DNA of 64,000 bases, from the NCBI RefSeq assembly GCF_004770615.1, contig NZ_RQER01000004.1, forward strand, positions 682,001 to 746,000, in the 5' to 3' direction. The notes below the pieces were generated by a model. It did not search any database and was not told where the DNA came from. It saw nothing but the letters and a program-made list of their open reading frames with translations. This document shows, in pieces, positions 28,369 to 38,254 of this stretch. The translations under genes were made by a program, and so were the position numbers. Source of the DNA: Leptospira langatensis (GTDB taxonomy: Bacteria; Spirochaetota; Leptospiria; Leptospirales; Leptospiraceae). Positions within the stretch are counted from its first letter, which is position 1. Each line of letters starts with the position of its first letter.

Positions 28369-30915
28369 CTATCCTTTCTTTTGGAATTTCTTCATCTTAA
28401 CGTAAATTTTGATTTCTTCGAAATCAATTCGATCTAGTTCGACTTCAAAAGTTTCTCCTAAAGAATACTGTTTGGTATATTTCTTAGAGTAGAAAGAGAA
28501 GTCTGTCTCTGCCTGCAGTTCGCCTTCGTCGGTAAATTCGATTGCAGAGATCACAGCCTCTACTGGAGGATTGTTTAATTCCACAAATGCAAATGCAGAT
28601 CGGAATCCTACAAGAGTTGCAGTGAATTCTTTAAGTCCTGTTTTCTCCAAGAACCTGCAAGCCTTGAGTTTATAATAATCCCTTTCTGCGTCGGTTGCCT
28701 TTCTTTCTTCGTGAGAAGTATGGAGTCCCATAACCTTGATTTCTTCGGCATCGTACGGATTCTCATCGGAAAGAAGAATGCTCTCCAAAACTCTGTGACA
28801 TACAAGGTCTGGATATCTGCGGATCGGAGAAGTGAAATGGCAATAATCCTTAAAGCCAAGTCCCCAGTGGCCGAGTTGCTCTCCGGAGTAGTATGCCTGC
28901 ATAAAACTTCTTAATAGAGAAATATTAAATAATCTCTCGGCAGAACTTCCTTCTAATACATGCAACACGGAACGAATGGATTCGTAACTAGTATCGTGAA
29001 GTTGCTTATTGATCCCATTCAAACGTAAGAAGGAATTCAGCATTTCCAGCTTTTCTATGTCCATGGGTTCGTGAACGCGATAGAGAGTGGGGCGGTCCTT
29101 CTTACGGATGAACTCCGCCACCTTGATATTAGCGGAAAGCATGAACTCTTCGATCAGGATATGTGCCTGCAATCGATCTACAGGTTTGATCTCGACCACA
29201 TTATGCTCCGAATCTGTGACCACCTTAGTCTCTTTCAGATTTAGATCCACTCTTCCCGAATCCAAACGTCTCTTGCGAAGAATATTAGCAAACTTCATCA
29301 TCTGGAAGATCCAATTCTTAGGATCTTCTTCTTGGATCTCCTTCTCCGCTTTGTTATAGGTATAACGTTCTTCTACTCGAATGACGGACTTATAGAATTT
29401 TGCGTGAAAGATATTTCCACTCCAGTCCGCTTCCATCTCGACCGTAAATGCCAAACGATTCTTTTGAGCTACGAGACTACAAAGATTCTCGGAGAGCTCT
29501 GGAGGAAGCATGGGAACCACTCTACTTCCTAAATAGACGGAAGTTGCCCTTCCGTAAGCTTCCGCATCCAGATCGGAGCCGGGCCTTACATAATGAGAAA
29601 CGTCAGCGATATGCACATAGAATCGGATATTCTTACCTTCGTCTATAAAGGAGATCGCATCGTCAAAATCCTTGGAATATTCACCGTCTATGGTAATGCA
29701 TTTGAGTTCTCTTAGATCTACTCTAGAATTCCAATCATCTACCGAGGATTCTTCTACTTCGTCGGGAAGCTGCTCCAGTTTCACTTCTTCCGGATAAAGA
29801 ATATTATAATTGTATTTCATAAGCATTCTCATCAGATCCGTGTCTTCCTTGGTATCCGATTCGAAGCGAACAAAATGCACCTCGTATAGATTTCTCTCTT
29901 GATCCGAATCTTCTTTCAGAGTGACTACGATCAAGTCTCCGGTGGAGATCTCATCTTGAAGATCTTGCAATAAACTCCTACGAGGAAGAAACCCTTCTTT
30001 ATGGTCCCCATCCATATCTAAAAAGGAGCCGATGATAAACTTAGAACTCTTCTCTGTGACCTTCATTCTATAGAGTTCTCTTCCTCTACGAATGATAGAG
30101 ACCACTTCTCCTTCTAACTTTCCTTTACGACCAATGCCTGTAGGTAGGATCTCTACCAAGTCTCCTTGGATCGCGGACGAAGTATACTGGCTCGGGATAA
30201 AGACTTCTGTGCCCGTAGTAAGTTTTGCGAAGCCATCTCCCTTCTTGCTTAAAGAGATCGTTCCTTGCAGGGTTTGGCTTTCTCGAACAATGATATTCTT
30301 TCTCTGGATCTCTATTAAGCCTTCCTTTTCGAAGAAGGTGAGTATCTCTTCGGCGGAACGCTTCTGTTCCTGAGCTTCCCATCTCTCTCTACGATATCCT
30401 TTCTTCTGACCTGCATGAGCAATAAACTTGGAATAGACTTCTTGCAAGGAGAGGACTTTGCCCGCCTTGGATCTAAAGAATTTTAGTAGTTTGCGACCGG
30501 GTTCATGTTCTCTTTCCCAATCCTGTCCTCCAAATCTCCGATCTCCATGTCTAGTATGATGACCGGGAACGTGGGATTCCCTATTTTTGTGAAATGGCTT
30601 CTGCAGTTTCTGGGAAAAAGATTCCTTTGCAGACTTAGGAGATGCATGTTCCTTCTTCTTGGGTTCTTCGTAGGTCTCTACAGGCTCGACTTTATGGGTT
30701 TCGATCTGTCTTTGCTTCTTTTTCCCTTTTGAAGAAGTAGACGTACTTACAACTTTCTCTTCTGTAGGAAGGATCTCGAATTTCTTGGACCGAGAGCTTT
30801 TATGGTCCTTCTTCTTTTTGGAAGATGATTCTCTCTTAGATTTAGGTTCCGTTTTTGACGTTACGGTTTTTTTCTTTTTGGTTACCGAACTATCGGTTTT
30901 CTTTTTTTCTTTCAT
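28369..30915 (-). CDS. rnr: Ribonuclease R with long charged N-terminal extension
   Basis: 848 residues. A 3'-5' exoribonuclease that degrades structured RNA. Residues 1-130 are Lys/Ser/Glu-rich and disordered-looking. Then a winged-helix-like segment, two cold-shock domains, the RNB domain and the C-terminal S1 domain (VGFRSAFAFVELN). The four catalytic Asp are D410, D416, D418 and D419 (TIDGEYSKDFDD). E. coli RNase R has its basic tail at the C-terminus, and here it is at the N-terminus. The start overlaps the tsaB stop (ATGA). Last gene of the operon hslO-tsaE-tsaB-rnr. Confidence 0.93.
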   Translation of the reverse strand: MKEKKKTDSSVTKKKKTVTSKTEPKSKRESSSKKKKDHKSSRSKKFEILPTEEKVVSTSTSSKGKKKQRQIETHKVEPVETYEEPKKKEHASPKSAKESFSQKLQKPFHKNRESHVPGHHTRHGDRRFGGQDWEREHEPGRKLLKFFRSKAGKVLSLQEVYSKFIAHAGQKKGYRRERWEAQEQKRSAEEILTFFEKEGLIEIQRKNIIVRESQTLQGTISLSKKGDGFAKLTTGTEVFIPSQYTSSAIQGDLVEILPTGIGRKGKLEGEVVSIIRRGRELYRMKVTEKSSKFIIGSFLDMDGDHKEGFLPRRSLLQDLQDEISTGDLIVVTLKEDSDQERNLYEVHFVRFESDTKEDTDLMRMLMKYNYNILYPEEVKLEQLPDEVEESSVDDWNSRVDLRELKCITIDGEYSKDFDDAISFIDEGKNIRFYVHIADVSHYVRPGSDLDAEAYGRATSVYLGSRVVPMLPPELSENLCSLVAQKNRLAFTVEMEADWSGNIFHAKFYKSVIRVEERYTYNKAEKEIQEEDPKNWIFQMMKFANILRKRRLDSGRVDLNLKETKVVTDSEHNVVEIKPVDRLQAHILIEEFMLSANIKVAEFIRKKDRPTLYRVHEPMDIEKLEMLNSFLRLNGINKQLHDTSYESIRSVLHVLEGSSAERLFNISLLRSFMQAYYSGEQLGHWGLGFKDYCHFTSPIRRYPDLVCHRVLESILLSDENPYDAEEIKVMGLHTSHEERKATDAERDYYKLKACRFLEKTGLKEFTATLVGFRSAFAFVELNNPPVEAVISAIEFTDEGELQAETDFSFYSKKYTKQYSLGETFEVELDRIDFEEIKIYVKMKKFQKKG

Positions 30916-31601
30916 GTATAGTATACCTTGGGTTTATCATCCGCATACGTTCCGCGGAGATAATGGGGAACCAAGCGATCATACGAATAATCCGCCGGGT
31001 TCGAAAGCGCCTTCGTGAGCTCATTCGCTTTTTCTAATAAACTTGCCATTGGGGAAGGTAGGTTCTCCTTCATTCCTTGGCCAGGATACAGATCCGGAGA
31101 ATCCGTAAATTTCAGTCCTGTAATATAAGATCCTAATCTATCTTCGGGTATTTTCTCAGGGATTAGGTCCGGAGGAATATCCAAGGTACCGCAGTACCCT
31201 CTGGAATCTCTCAGTCCGAAATATATTTTAGACTGCTTCGCTTCTATAGAAACGGAAACCGCGGTCTCATTCTCCGTAAAGTAATGCGCTGTATATATCT
31301 CTAAACTATCGAACCCGATTGCTGGAATATTCCAGATCTGCGAGAGATTTCGGGCAGTTGCGACTGAGATACGAATTCCTGTAAAGGAGCCCGGACCTAA
31401 AGCAGTCACGATCAGATCCGGTTTTTCCCAATTCGCTTTTTGAAGACAATTGCGGATCTCCGCAATCAGAACTGTGGAAGATTCTCTGTTATGCAATTCC
31501 TCATACTTGGAGAGAACGTTTAGTTTTCCGTCTTCTTCTCTAGAATAACATCCTACCAGGATCCAGGTGTTCGTTGCGTCAAAGAATAGGATCTTATTCA
31601 T
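30912..31601 (-). CDS. tsaB: tRNA threonylcarbamoyladenosine biosynthesis protein TsaB
   Basis: 229 residues. ASKHA-type fold. The N-terminus MNKILFFDATN and GPGSFTGIRISVATARNLS (about 67-85) are TsaB signatures. It forms the t6A complex with TsaD and TsaE on tRNAs reading ANN codons. It is proteolytically inactive and lacks the metal site of TsaD. ATGA overlaps link it to tsaE upstream and rnr downstream. tsaD is not in the window. Confidence 0.9.
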   Translation of the reverse strand: MNKILFFDATNTWILVGCYSREEDGKLNVLSKYEELHNRESSTVLIAEIRNCLQKANWEKPDLIVTALGPGSFTGIRISVATARNLSQIWNIPAIGFDSLEIYTAHYFTENETAVSVSIEAKQSKIYFGLRDSRGYCGTLDIPPDLIPEKIPEDRLGSYITGLKFTDSPDLYPGQGMKENLPSPMASLLEKANELTKALSNPADYSYDRLVPHYLRGTYADDKPKVYYT

Positions 31602-32155
31602 TTAGACTTCTCCTGTGAGGAAAACTCGAAGGAGAGGTCCAGATCATTCCATTCAGGACCAAGCAGCTCAATTTCCATATTTCTGGTCTCTTCTTCCTCT
31701 TCTTCAAGGGAAATTCGGATCAGAAATTTATAATTCTTTAATTCGGACTCCGCCTTCTCCCACCATTCTATAAGAGAGATTCCTTGTTTTCCCCAGTATT
31801 CCTCGAAACCAAGGTCGGAGATCTCTTCCGCAGAACCCAATCGATACAGATCGAAATGATATACCTTCAAGGATTCCCCGGAAGAGTTCTTGGTATTCGG
31901 AAAAGGATATTCGTTCATCAATGTATAGGTAGGAGAATTCACGAACAAGGTAGATCGATCCGTTCTATCTTGCAGGAAATCGAGCAGTGAGTTTACGAAT
32001 TTTGATGTGAAGGTTGTCTTTCCGGACCCCATTTTTCCGGAGAGAAGAAGAATAGGATATTGCCCCCGACTCCAAACCTGTCCGGCCAAACGGGAAAGGT
32101 AGATCGCCGGTATTTCAATTTTTTCTAATGTAAGGTTCCGAAACTGTTTCCGCAT
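31598..32155 (-). CDS. tsaE: tRNA t6A biosynthesis ATPase TsaE
   Basis: 185 residues. Walker A GKMGSGKTTF (about 38-47), then NSPTYTLMNEY, HFDLYRL and ISLIEWWEKAE, all TsaE blocks. It drives t6A synthesis with TsaB and TsaD. The C-terminal part has a Glu-run (SLEEEEEETRN) and a longer tail than E. coli TsaE. Translationally coupled with tsaB by ATGA and 8 bases after hslO. Confidence 0.92.
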   Translation of the reverse strand: MRKQFRNLTLEKIEIPAIYLSRLAGQVWSRGQYPILLLSGKMGSGKTTFTSKFVNSLLDFLQDRTDRSTLFVNSPTYTLMNEYPFPNTKNSSGESLKVYHFDLYRLGSAEEISDLGFEEYWGKQGISLIEWWEKAESELKNYKFLIRISLEEEEEETRNMEIELLGPEWNDLDLSFEFSSQEKSK

Positions 32156-32163
32156 TCCGCCGT

Positions 32164-33021
32164 CTAAAATAACTCTAGGACCCTGTCCTTAGGAAATCTA
32201 TAGATAGAATTGCAAAACTCACAGGTGACCTCTATCTGGCCCTGTTCTTCTGCGATATCCATAGCTTCCTCTTTTCCTAGGTTCTGTATGAGTTCTTTGA
32301 TCTTCTCTTCGGAGCAATCGCATCTGTACTCGGGCCTACCTTCTTCCAGAATGTCGAGTTTAGTATTCCAAAGCACTTGTAGTTCAGCCAAAGCCTCGGA
32401 CACAGTCTTGTCAAAGACCTGATTCTTCTTGGCTTCCAGGTCGCCGGCCCATTCCCTTACTGCGTCTATATGCTCTTGTTTTGCTTCGGGCAATGCTTGC
32501 AATAAGATCCCTTTTACTCTCCAATGCAATCCGTCCAACTTCACATACGCGATCAGAAAAGAAGGGACTTGCTCCGAATCTCTTAGATAATTCTCGATAT
32601 TCTCTTCAAAGCTAAGATTCCTGAAAGGAACAATGGATTGATAAATACATTCTCCGTTCTTCCAACGAAAAACCTTTAAAATGCCTATATTCTCTTCGGA
32701 GATCGGTCCGGATTCAATATCCTCTTCGGGACGATGTCGGAGTGTTGCCTTCATTCTTCCGTCTCTTGTACTATAAGCAAGTACGGAATGGATCTCCGAA
32801 TTATCGTAGAAACGGATCTGAACGCTAAGCTTGGTTTCTTCCTTTACTAAGTCCGCTAAGAAGAATGCGGAAAGCATAGTCCTAGCAAGAAGTTCCGTAC
32901 CTGCATCATCGAAACCGTGCAAGTTAGATGCAGCAGTTACCGCATAAGAAATTTCCGCACTGGAAAAACGAAAATGAACGTCGGGAAGGATCCCATAATA
33001 ATATGTATCTTGGTTTTGCAT
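32164..33021 (-). CDS. hslO: Hsp33-family redox-regulated chaperone
   Basis: 285 residues. The C-terminal zinc-binding cysteines CDC and CEFC are spaced as in Hsp33 (CxC, about 27 residues, CxxC). These bind zinc when reduced and open under oxidative stress to activate the holdase. N-terminal domain (FSSAEISYAVTAASNLHG, LSAFFLADLVKEETKLSVQI) matches the family. Heads the operon with tsaE, tsaB and rnr and is divergent from the GH42 gene. Confidence 0.9.
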   Translation of the reverse strand: MQNQDTYYYGILPDVHFRFSSAEISYAVTAASNLHGFDDAGTELLARTMLSAFFLADLVKEETKLSVQIRFYDNSEIHSVLAYSTRDGRMKATLRHRPEEDIESGPISEENIGILKVFRWKNGECIYQSIVPFRNLSFEENIENYLRDSEQVPSFLIAYVKLDGLHWRVKGILLQALPEAKQEHIDAVREWAGDLEAKKNQVFDKTVSEALAELQVLWNTKLDILEEGRPEYRCDCSEEKIKELIQNLGKEEAMDIAEEQGQIEVTCEFCNSIYRFPKDRVLELF

Positions 33022-33191
33022 GAAGCTTAGGCTTCCCGACCTTTGTAGGATGAGTTCCTATCTATTCTCTCCGAATCGTATCGAAAAGACAGTATTTTTT
33101 CCCGAATCCGATCGTATTTCGCGGTTTTCTTTCTGGAAAGATCGCCTGCTTCATGAAAGATCGTCCTACTTTATTTTTCAGAGAGGACCCG

Positions 33192-35171
33192 ATGATTTTC
33201 GGAGCGGACTATTATCCCGAACAATGGACTTCTAAAGATTGGGAAGAAGACATTCGCATCATGAAAGACATGGGTTTGACCCGAGTTCGTTTAGCCGAAT
33301 TCTCTTGGGCACTCGTAGAGCCAAAAGAGGGTCGCTTTGATTTTTCCTTTTGGCAGAAGATCCTAGATCTGTTTCACAAACATAAGATGGATGCGATACT
33401 AGGAACTCCTACCGCAACCTTTCCTCCTTGGTTAGCCAAGAAGTATCCTGACATTCTTCAAGTGAGAGATGGTGTGCTTAGGGGTATAGGCACCAGACGT
33501 CAGGCATGTTTTTCTTCTCCCAATTATCGAAAGGCAGTCGTTCGAGTGGTGACCAAGATGGCACAGGCCTTGGGCAAACATCCTGCAGTCATAGGTTGGC
33601 AAGTAGACAATGAGATCGGTCACGAAGGTTCCGACATAGATCATTCCGATACTTCTCTGAAAGCGTTTCGAGTCTGGCTTAAGAACAAGTACAAGACAGT
33701 TGGTAAGCTAAACGAAACCTGGGGAAATGTTTTCTGGGGAGTGATGTTTAACGATTGGAATGAGATCCCAATCCCTGGTCCTCACGTGAGCGCGGGATAC
33801 AATCCTTCTATGATCCAGGACTTTTACAGATTCCATTCGGATACCGTAGTGGATTTCGTCCGACTCCAAACGGAGATCCTACGAAAACATTCTCCCGGAA
33901 GAAAATTGACCACAAATTTGTATCCGAGCCCATTTCTTCCGGTAATCGATATGTCTGAGTTGTTTACTCATTTAGACTACGTGTCTTGGGACAATTATCC
34001 GACTTGGGGAGATCAGGCAGAACCTTTTCCTCATCCGTTTATTTCGGCAATGCATCAGTACAATCGCGGCTTAAAGAACCAATCCTTCACAGTGATGGAA
34101 CAGATCTCTGGTTTTCAAGGCCACGATCTACTCGGATATCTTCCCGCTCCAGGTCAGATCAAACTTTGGATGAAGCAAGCAATCGTACAAGGTTCGGATC
34201 AGATCGTATTCTTTAGATACAGGACTGCAAGATACGGGCAGGAGCAATTGTGCTATGGGATCTTGGATCACGACAAGGCTCTTACAGAAAGATATTTCGA
34301 ATTGCAAAAAGGGATCTCGGAAATCCTTCCTCAGGCAGAAGACTTTGCCTCTGAAGAATTTCCGGCCGATGTCGCTCTTCTTCACGATATCGAGAACTCA
34401 AGGAATTTCAAACACCAACCTGTTTCTTCCGGTTTAAAGTACAATCCGGTTCCCTTCGCCGAAGTAGGCTATGATATCGAGATGGCCACCTGGTTCTCAG
34501 GTATGAATATCTTGAACGTCAATACTCATTTCTCTCCTATTTCTAGAACTGACTTTAGCAAGTACAAAGTATTGGTCCTTCCCCTCTATTCTATGATAGA
34601 TGATACGATCGTAGAAAGACTGAGAGAGTTTGTGAAGAAGGGAGGAACGTTAGTCTTAGGTTATCGGGCCGGAGCCAAGGACAAAAACTCCTGGATGTTG
34701 GACTCCCAGATCCCGGGACCATTCTCCGAGATGGCAGGAGTAAGAGTGCGCAAATTCGAGGCTGTTTCCAACCGAGAGGTTAAATTTAGATTTAGAGTGT
34801 TACCAGGGACCTGTTCTAAGATCTGCGAGATTTTGGAGCCTACGACAGCCAAGGTCTGGGCAAGATATACGGATAAAAATAAATTCTATAAAGGAAAACC
34901 TGTAATCACCTGCAATAAATTCGGAAAAGGTTTTGTCGTATACATAGGATCTAGTTTGAGCCCCGTCTCTCTTATGCTTTTGTACAGAAGGGTCCTAAGG
35001 TTAGCCGGAATACCGTTCCAATTTTACGGGCCAAACGTGGAGAAGACCTTTCGAAAAGGAAAGTCTAAGGATTACGAGATCTATATCAATCATTCCGGAA
35101 AGAAGAGTCTGGCTGGATTCAAATTATTGAAGCCCTTCGAAGTTAGGATCTTACCCAAAAATAAAAAATGA
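33192..35171 (+). CDS. GH42 family beta-galactosidase
   Basis: 659 residues from the ATG at 33192, with GAGGA six bases before. An upstream ATG at 33153 lacks a binding site. No signal peptide, so cytoplasmic. GH42 layout: TIM barrel with GADYYPEQW at the start, acid/base E141 in QVDNEIGHEG and nucleophile E303 in VMEQISGFQG, then a trimerisation domain (VLVLPLYSMIDDTIVERLREFVKKGGTLV) and a small C-terminal domain. It should cut beta-galactosides from small sugars. Leptospires do not live on sugars, so its substrate is interesting. It overlaps the next gene by four bases. Confidence 0.9.
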   Translation: MIFGADYYPEQWTSKDWEEDIRIMKDMGLTRVRLAEFSWALVEPKEGRFDFSFWQKILDLFHKHKMDAILGTPTATFPPWLAKKYPDILQVRDGVLRGIGTRRQACFSSPNYRKAVVRVVTKMAQALGKHPAVIGWQVDNEIGHEGSDIDHSDTSLKAFRVWLKNKYKTVGKLNETWGNVFWGVMFNDWNEIPIPGPHVSAGYNPSMIQDFYRFHSDTVVDFVRLQTEILRKHSPGRKLTTNLYPSPFLPVIDMSELFTHLDYVSWDNYPTWGDQAEPFPHPFISAMHQYNRGLKNQSFTVMEQISGFQGHDLLGYLPAPGQIKLWMKQAIVQGSDQIVFFRYRTARYGQEQLCYGILDHDKALTERYFELQKGISEILPQAEDFASEEFPADVALLHDIENSRNFKHQPVSSGLKYNPVPFAEVGYDIEMATWFSGMNILNVNTHFSPISRTDFSKYKVLVLPLYSMIDDTIVERLREFVKKGGTLVLGYRAGAKDKNSWMLDSQIPGPFSEMAGVRVRKFEAVSNREVKFRFRVLPGTCSKICEILEPTTAKVWARYTDKNKFYKGKPVITCNKFGKGFVVYIGSSLSPVSLMLLYRRVLRLAGIPFQFYGPNVEKTFRKGKSKDYEIYINHSGKKSLAGFKLLKPFEVRILPKNKK

Positions 35172-36118
35172 AGCTTAATGAGATAAAAGAATTAAATAAG
35201 CTTTTACAGACCGGGACCAAAACTAAGAACGAACCGGCATCCTTGTATGTGGATAATCTTCATACTTCCTTCTTGGAATTCGAGGAAAACTATATCCTTC
35301 CTTCTACCTCCGTCTTCGAGATAGAGTTCCCGGCTGCAGAGTCGTTTTTAAAGTCCCTTCTTCATTTGGCTCCCGAGTTAGTCGCTAACTGTTTGGTGCT
35401 TCCCGAACCAAGACCTAAGAGGGACATAGATCGTCTTTTTCTAATAAAGCCGTTTTACACGGAAGGCGAGATCTTTAGAGAGAACTCTCCCGATATCTGG
35501 CAGGACAAACTTCCCCCCTATGCGATCGTGACCAGCTTTCATTTGATGCATCTTGGAGGTGCAAATAAGGAAGAGATCTTTCAGCCGGCCTCTCAGGGAA
35601 AGACAATGTCCGTTTATACCAAGAGAGTGTATTTTTCCGTCCGAGTTGTCCCTTTGGATTCCCTTAAGGTGCACGAAGGTGCGGTCATTGATTTTAGTCC
35701 GAAGAAGTACCAGGAATCCGACTTTATGGTGCAGATCTCCAGAGAGGCAACCGAGGGAGTTAGGCATACCTATTCCGAGATCTTCGACGAAGTGGACTAT
35801 TCCAAGCAAATCGCGATCATCCATGAAACACTTGGCATCACTTCCGGGGATTGGACCTTGGGAAAGATTTTTGCTCCGATCGCTGTGGAATATCTTACTT
35901 TGACCGCCCGCTTCTTGGATCCTTCCCTCGAGAGCATTGCAAAGGATTTTATTTCGTTTCACCAAGTAGTTGATCTTTTGTTAAGACCGGACAGCATGAC
36001 CTTAGAAGAATCGGCCCGAAACTTCTTCTTTGCTTGGCTCCGCTCTCATAAGGCGGAAAGAACCATTTCCCCATCCGGAAACATGGCCTGGAAGATATTG
36101 CGGGAGGAAAGGACATAA
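35168..36118 (+). CDS. Unknown protein in the GH42 operon
   Basis: 316 residues, no signal peptide or membrane helix. I do not recognise the family. Visible: a mix of alpha and beta segments, PEPRPKRDIDRLFLIKP near residue 80, and a helical C-terminal third (DPSLESIAKDFISFHQVVDLLL). No catalytic motif stands out. Start ATG overlaps the GH42 stop by four bases (ATGA), so it is co-translated, and IMPase follows by 9 bases. Function may relate to that sugar or inositol pathway, by context only. Confidence 0.6.
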   Translation: MKLNEIKELNKLLQTGTKTKNEPASLYVDNLHTSFLEFEENYILPSTSVFEIEFPAAESFLKSLLHLAPELVANCLVLPEPRPKRDIDRLFLIKPFYTEGEIFRENSPDIWQDKLPPYAIVTSFHLMHLGGANKEEIFQPASQGKTMSVYTKRVYFSVRVVPLDSLKVHEGAVIDFSPKKYQESDFMVQISREATEGVRHTYSEIFDEVDYSKQIAIIHETLGITSGDWTLGKIFAPIAVEYLTLTARFLDPSLESIAKDFISFHQVVDLLLRPDSMTLEESARNFFFAWLRSHKAERTISPSGNMAWKILREERT

Positions 36119-36127
36119 GACCCGCAT

Positions 36128-36973
<846 letters not shown>

Positions 36974-36983
36974 GAAGAAACTC

Positions 36984-37007
36984 CGGCGAGAGTAAATCCT
37001 CTCGTCG
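36984..37007. terminator. Hairpin between convergent genes
   Basis: CGGCGAGAG (36984-36992) pairs with CTCTCGTCG (36999-37007) with one G-U pair and a six-base loop. On the minus strand it is followed by TTTCTTCTT, a weak U-rich tail, but the plus strand has none. It lies in the 48 bases between the IMPase gene and the cytochrome c gene. Confidence 0.45.
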
Positions 37008-37021
37008 AAGCAAAGTTCCTA

Positions 37022-37393
37022 TTACTTCAGAAATTCTTCCAAAGACTTCAATTGAGACTCGTTGAAATTGAAACGGGTCATCGCCGCACTCGGGCGTTTC
37101 GGAGTATAGCCGGGAGGATATTCTCCTTTCATTCTCGCTTCTAATAATGCAAAAGAAGAATTTGCAACGGAAGGCCCGACGGCTCCGTCAATCTTAGGAT
37201 TCACATTATGACAAGCAATGCAGTTCGCCATATAGATGCTCTTTCCCTCTTCTGCCTGAGGAGAAAGTTGTTTCTCCGGCTTGCAGTTCATCACGAATTG
37301 AAGTAAGAAGAAGAGCGCTACTACACCTAAAAAAGAAAAGCGGTGAATACCGCTTTTCCTTCTCTCATTTAGAGTGATTCTTTGAGATCTCAT
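37022..37393 (-). CDS. Small c-type cytochrome, probable lipoprotein
   Basis: 123 residues. Signal peptide with basic N-terminus and core ending VMNC, a possible lipobox. Heme motif CIACH near residue 58. A Met in SAAMTRF near residue 105 is the likely sixth ligand. A mono-heme electron carrier on the periplasmic side. The start overlaps the stop of the PuuD-like gene (TAATG), so they are made together. It probably takes electrons from, or gives them to, that membrane protein. Confidence 0.85.
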   Translation of the reverse strand: MRSQRITLNERRKSGIHRFSFLGVVALFFLLQFVMNCKPEKQLSPQAEEGKSIYMANCIACHNVNPKIDGAVGPSVANSSFALLEARMKGEYPPGYTPKRPSAAMTRFNFNESQLKSLEEFLK

Positions 37394-38106
37394 TAAGCCG
37401 CTTTTGCCGTTAAGAGAACTTCCATCAGAATGTAAGTCAATAGAGCGAGGATAACTCCGCTTGTAATGACTCCTTTGATCGTTTTGATCGGCTTGATAGT
37501 CGGCCCGTTTTGGTCCGCAGTCAATGCATTCACTTCGATAAGAAGAGCGATCACAGCGATAATTCCTAAGAACACTCTCAATCCGTCCGGGCTATACGCC
37601 AGAGGAAGGTTGCGAGCCGCTCCCATAGCGAATAACATAGGGATAGAAAGCAATACGTTGGTTCTAGAAGCTACAAACGCTCTGTTTGCATTCGGAGCAG
37701 GATCCACAGTGGTCTCTCCTTTTGCTTTTGCGATCACAACTTTTTGATTCGGCCAAATGACAAACCATACGTTTGCCCACATGATGATCCCGAAAAGAGC
37801 GCCCACAAGGATTACCACAACCCACTGAGAGTTATGAGGGTATCCAAGAGGTCCCACTGCAAGAGCGATCATAGTAATACCGGAAAGGAAGGTGAACATT
37901 GCTCCCCATCGGAACCACCAAAGTACACGAGGTAGTAGTTTTTGAGTGGCGTTCTTTTTCGTTTCCGCGTCGGTTTCAGCAAAGAAAGGACCTTGAACAA
38001 AATTCAGATAATACAATAACCCGATCCAAGTGATTCCCGCTAAAAAGTGGATGTACTTAACTAAGAAGTAGAGACCCGTCTGAGTAGTAAAGAGGGTGAA
38101 TTCCAT
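37393..38106 (-). CDS. PuuD-like (urate oxidase N-terminal family) membrane protein
   Basis: 237 residues from the ATG at 38106, preceded by GGAGGA. The reading frame extends 40 codons upstream but that has no signal. It has about seven hydrophobic helices. The N-terminus FLVKYIHFLAGITWIGLLYYLNF and LLPRVLWWFRWGAMFTFLSG match the Urate_ox_N family, in which the bacterial urate hydroxylase PuuD carries a C-terminal cytochrome c. Here that cytochrome is a separate gene. Urate may not be the true substrate. His and Trp residues in the helices may bind heme. Confidence 0.75.
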   Translation of the reverse strand: MEFTLFTTQTGLYFLVKYIHFLAGITWIGLLYYLNFVQGPFFAETDAETKKNATQKLLPRVLWWFRWGAMFTFLSGITMIALAVGPLGYPHNSQWVVVILVGALFGIIMWANVWFVIWPNQKVVIAKAKGETTVDPAPNANRAFVASRTNVLLSIPMLFAMGAARNLPLAYSPDGLRVFLGIIAVIALLIEVNALTADQNGPTIKPIKTIKGVITSGVILALLTYILMEVLLTAKAA

Positions 38107-38254
38107 GATTCCTCCGCACACAGTTCTAGAATAAAGTTCCGGCGCATAACGCCGAACCCAATTAGAATTATTTGTTGAAGGAGCTAAGTCAAGCAGTTTT
38201 AGAAAGTTTCTAAAATCGTTTTGCAAACTTCAAGTTTACTTGAAGTTAGTAGGA

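Noticed and set aside
33781..33790. CACGTGA core resembling a parS site
   Set aside because: The flanks do not match TGTTnCACGTGnAACA, and it is within GH42 coding sequence.
35441..35965. 174-codon minus-strand open frame opposite the unknown 316-residue gene
   Set aside because: Composition is not protein-like, and the plus frame is coupled to its neighbours by ATGA and 9-base spacing.
38107..38226. 40-codon N-terminal extension of the PuuD-like protein
   Set aside because: The internal ATG has GGAGGA and matches the family start, and the extension lacks a ribosome site.
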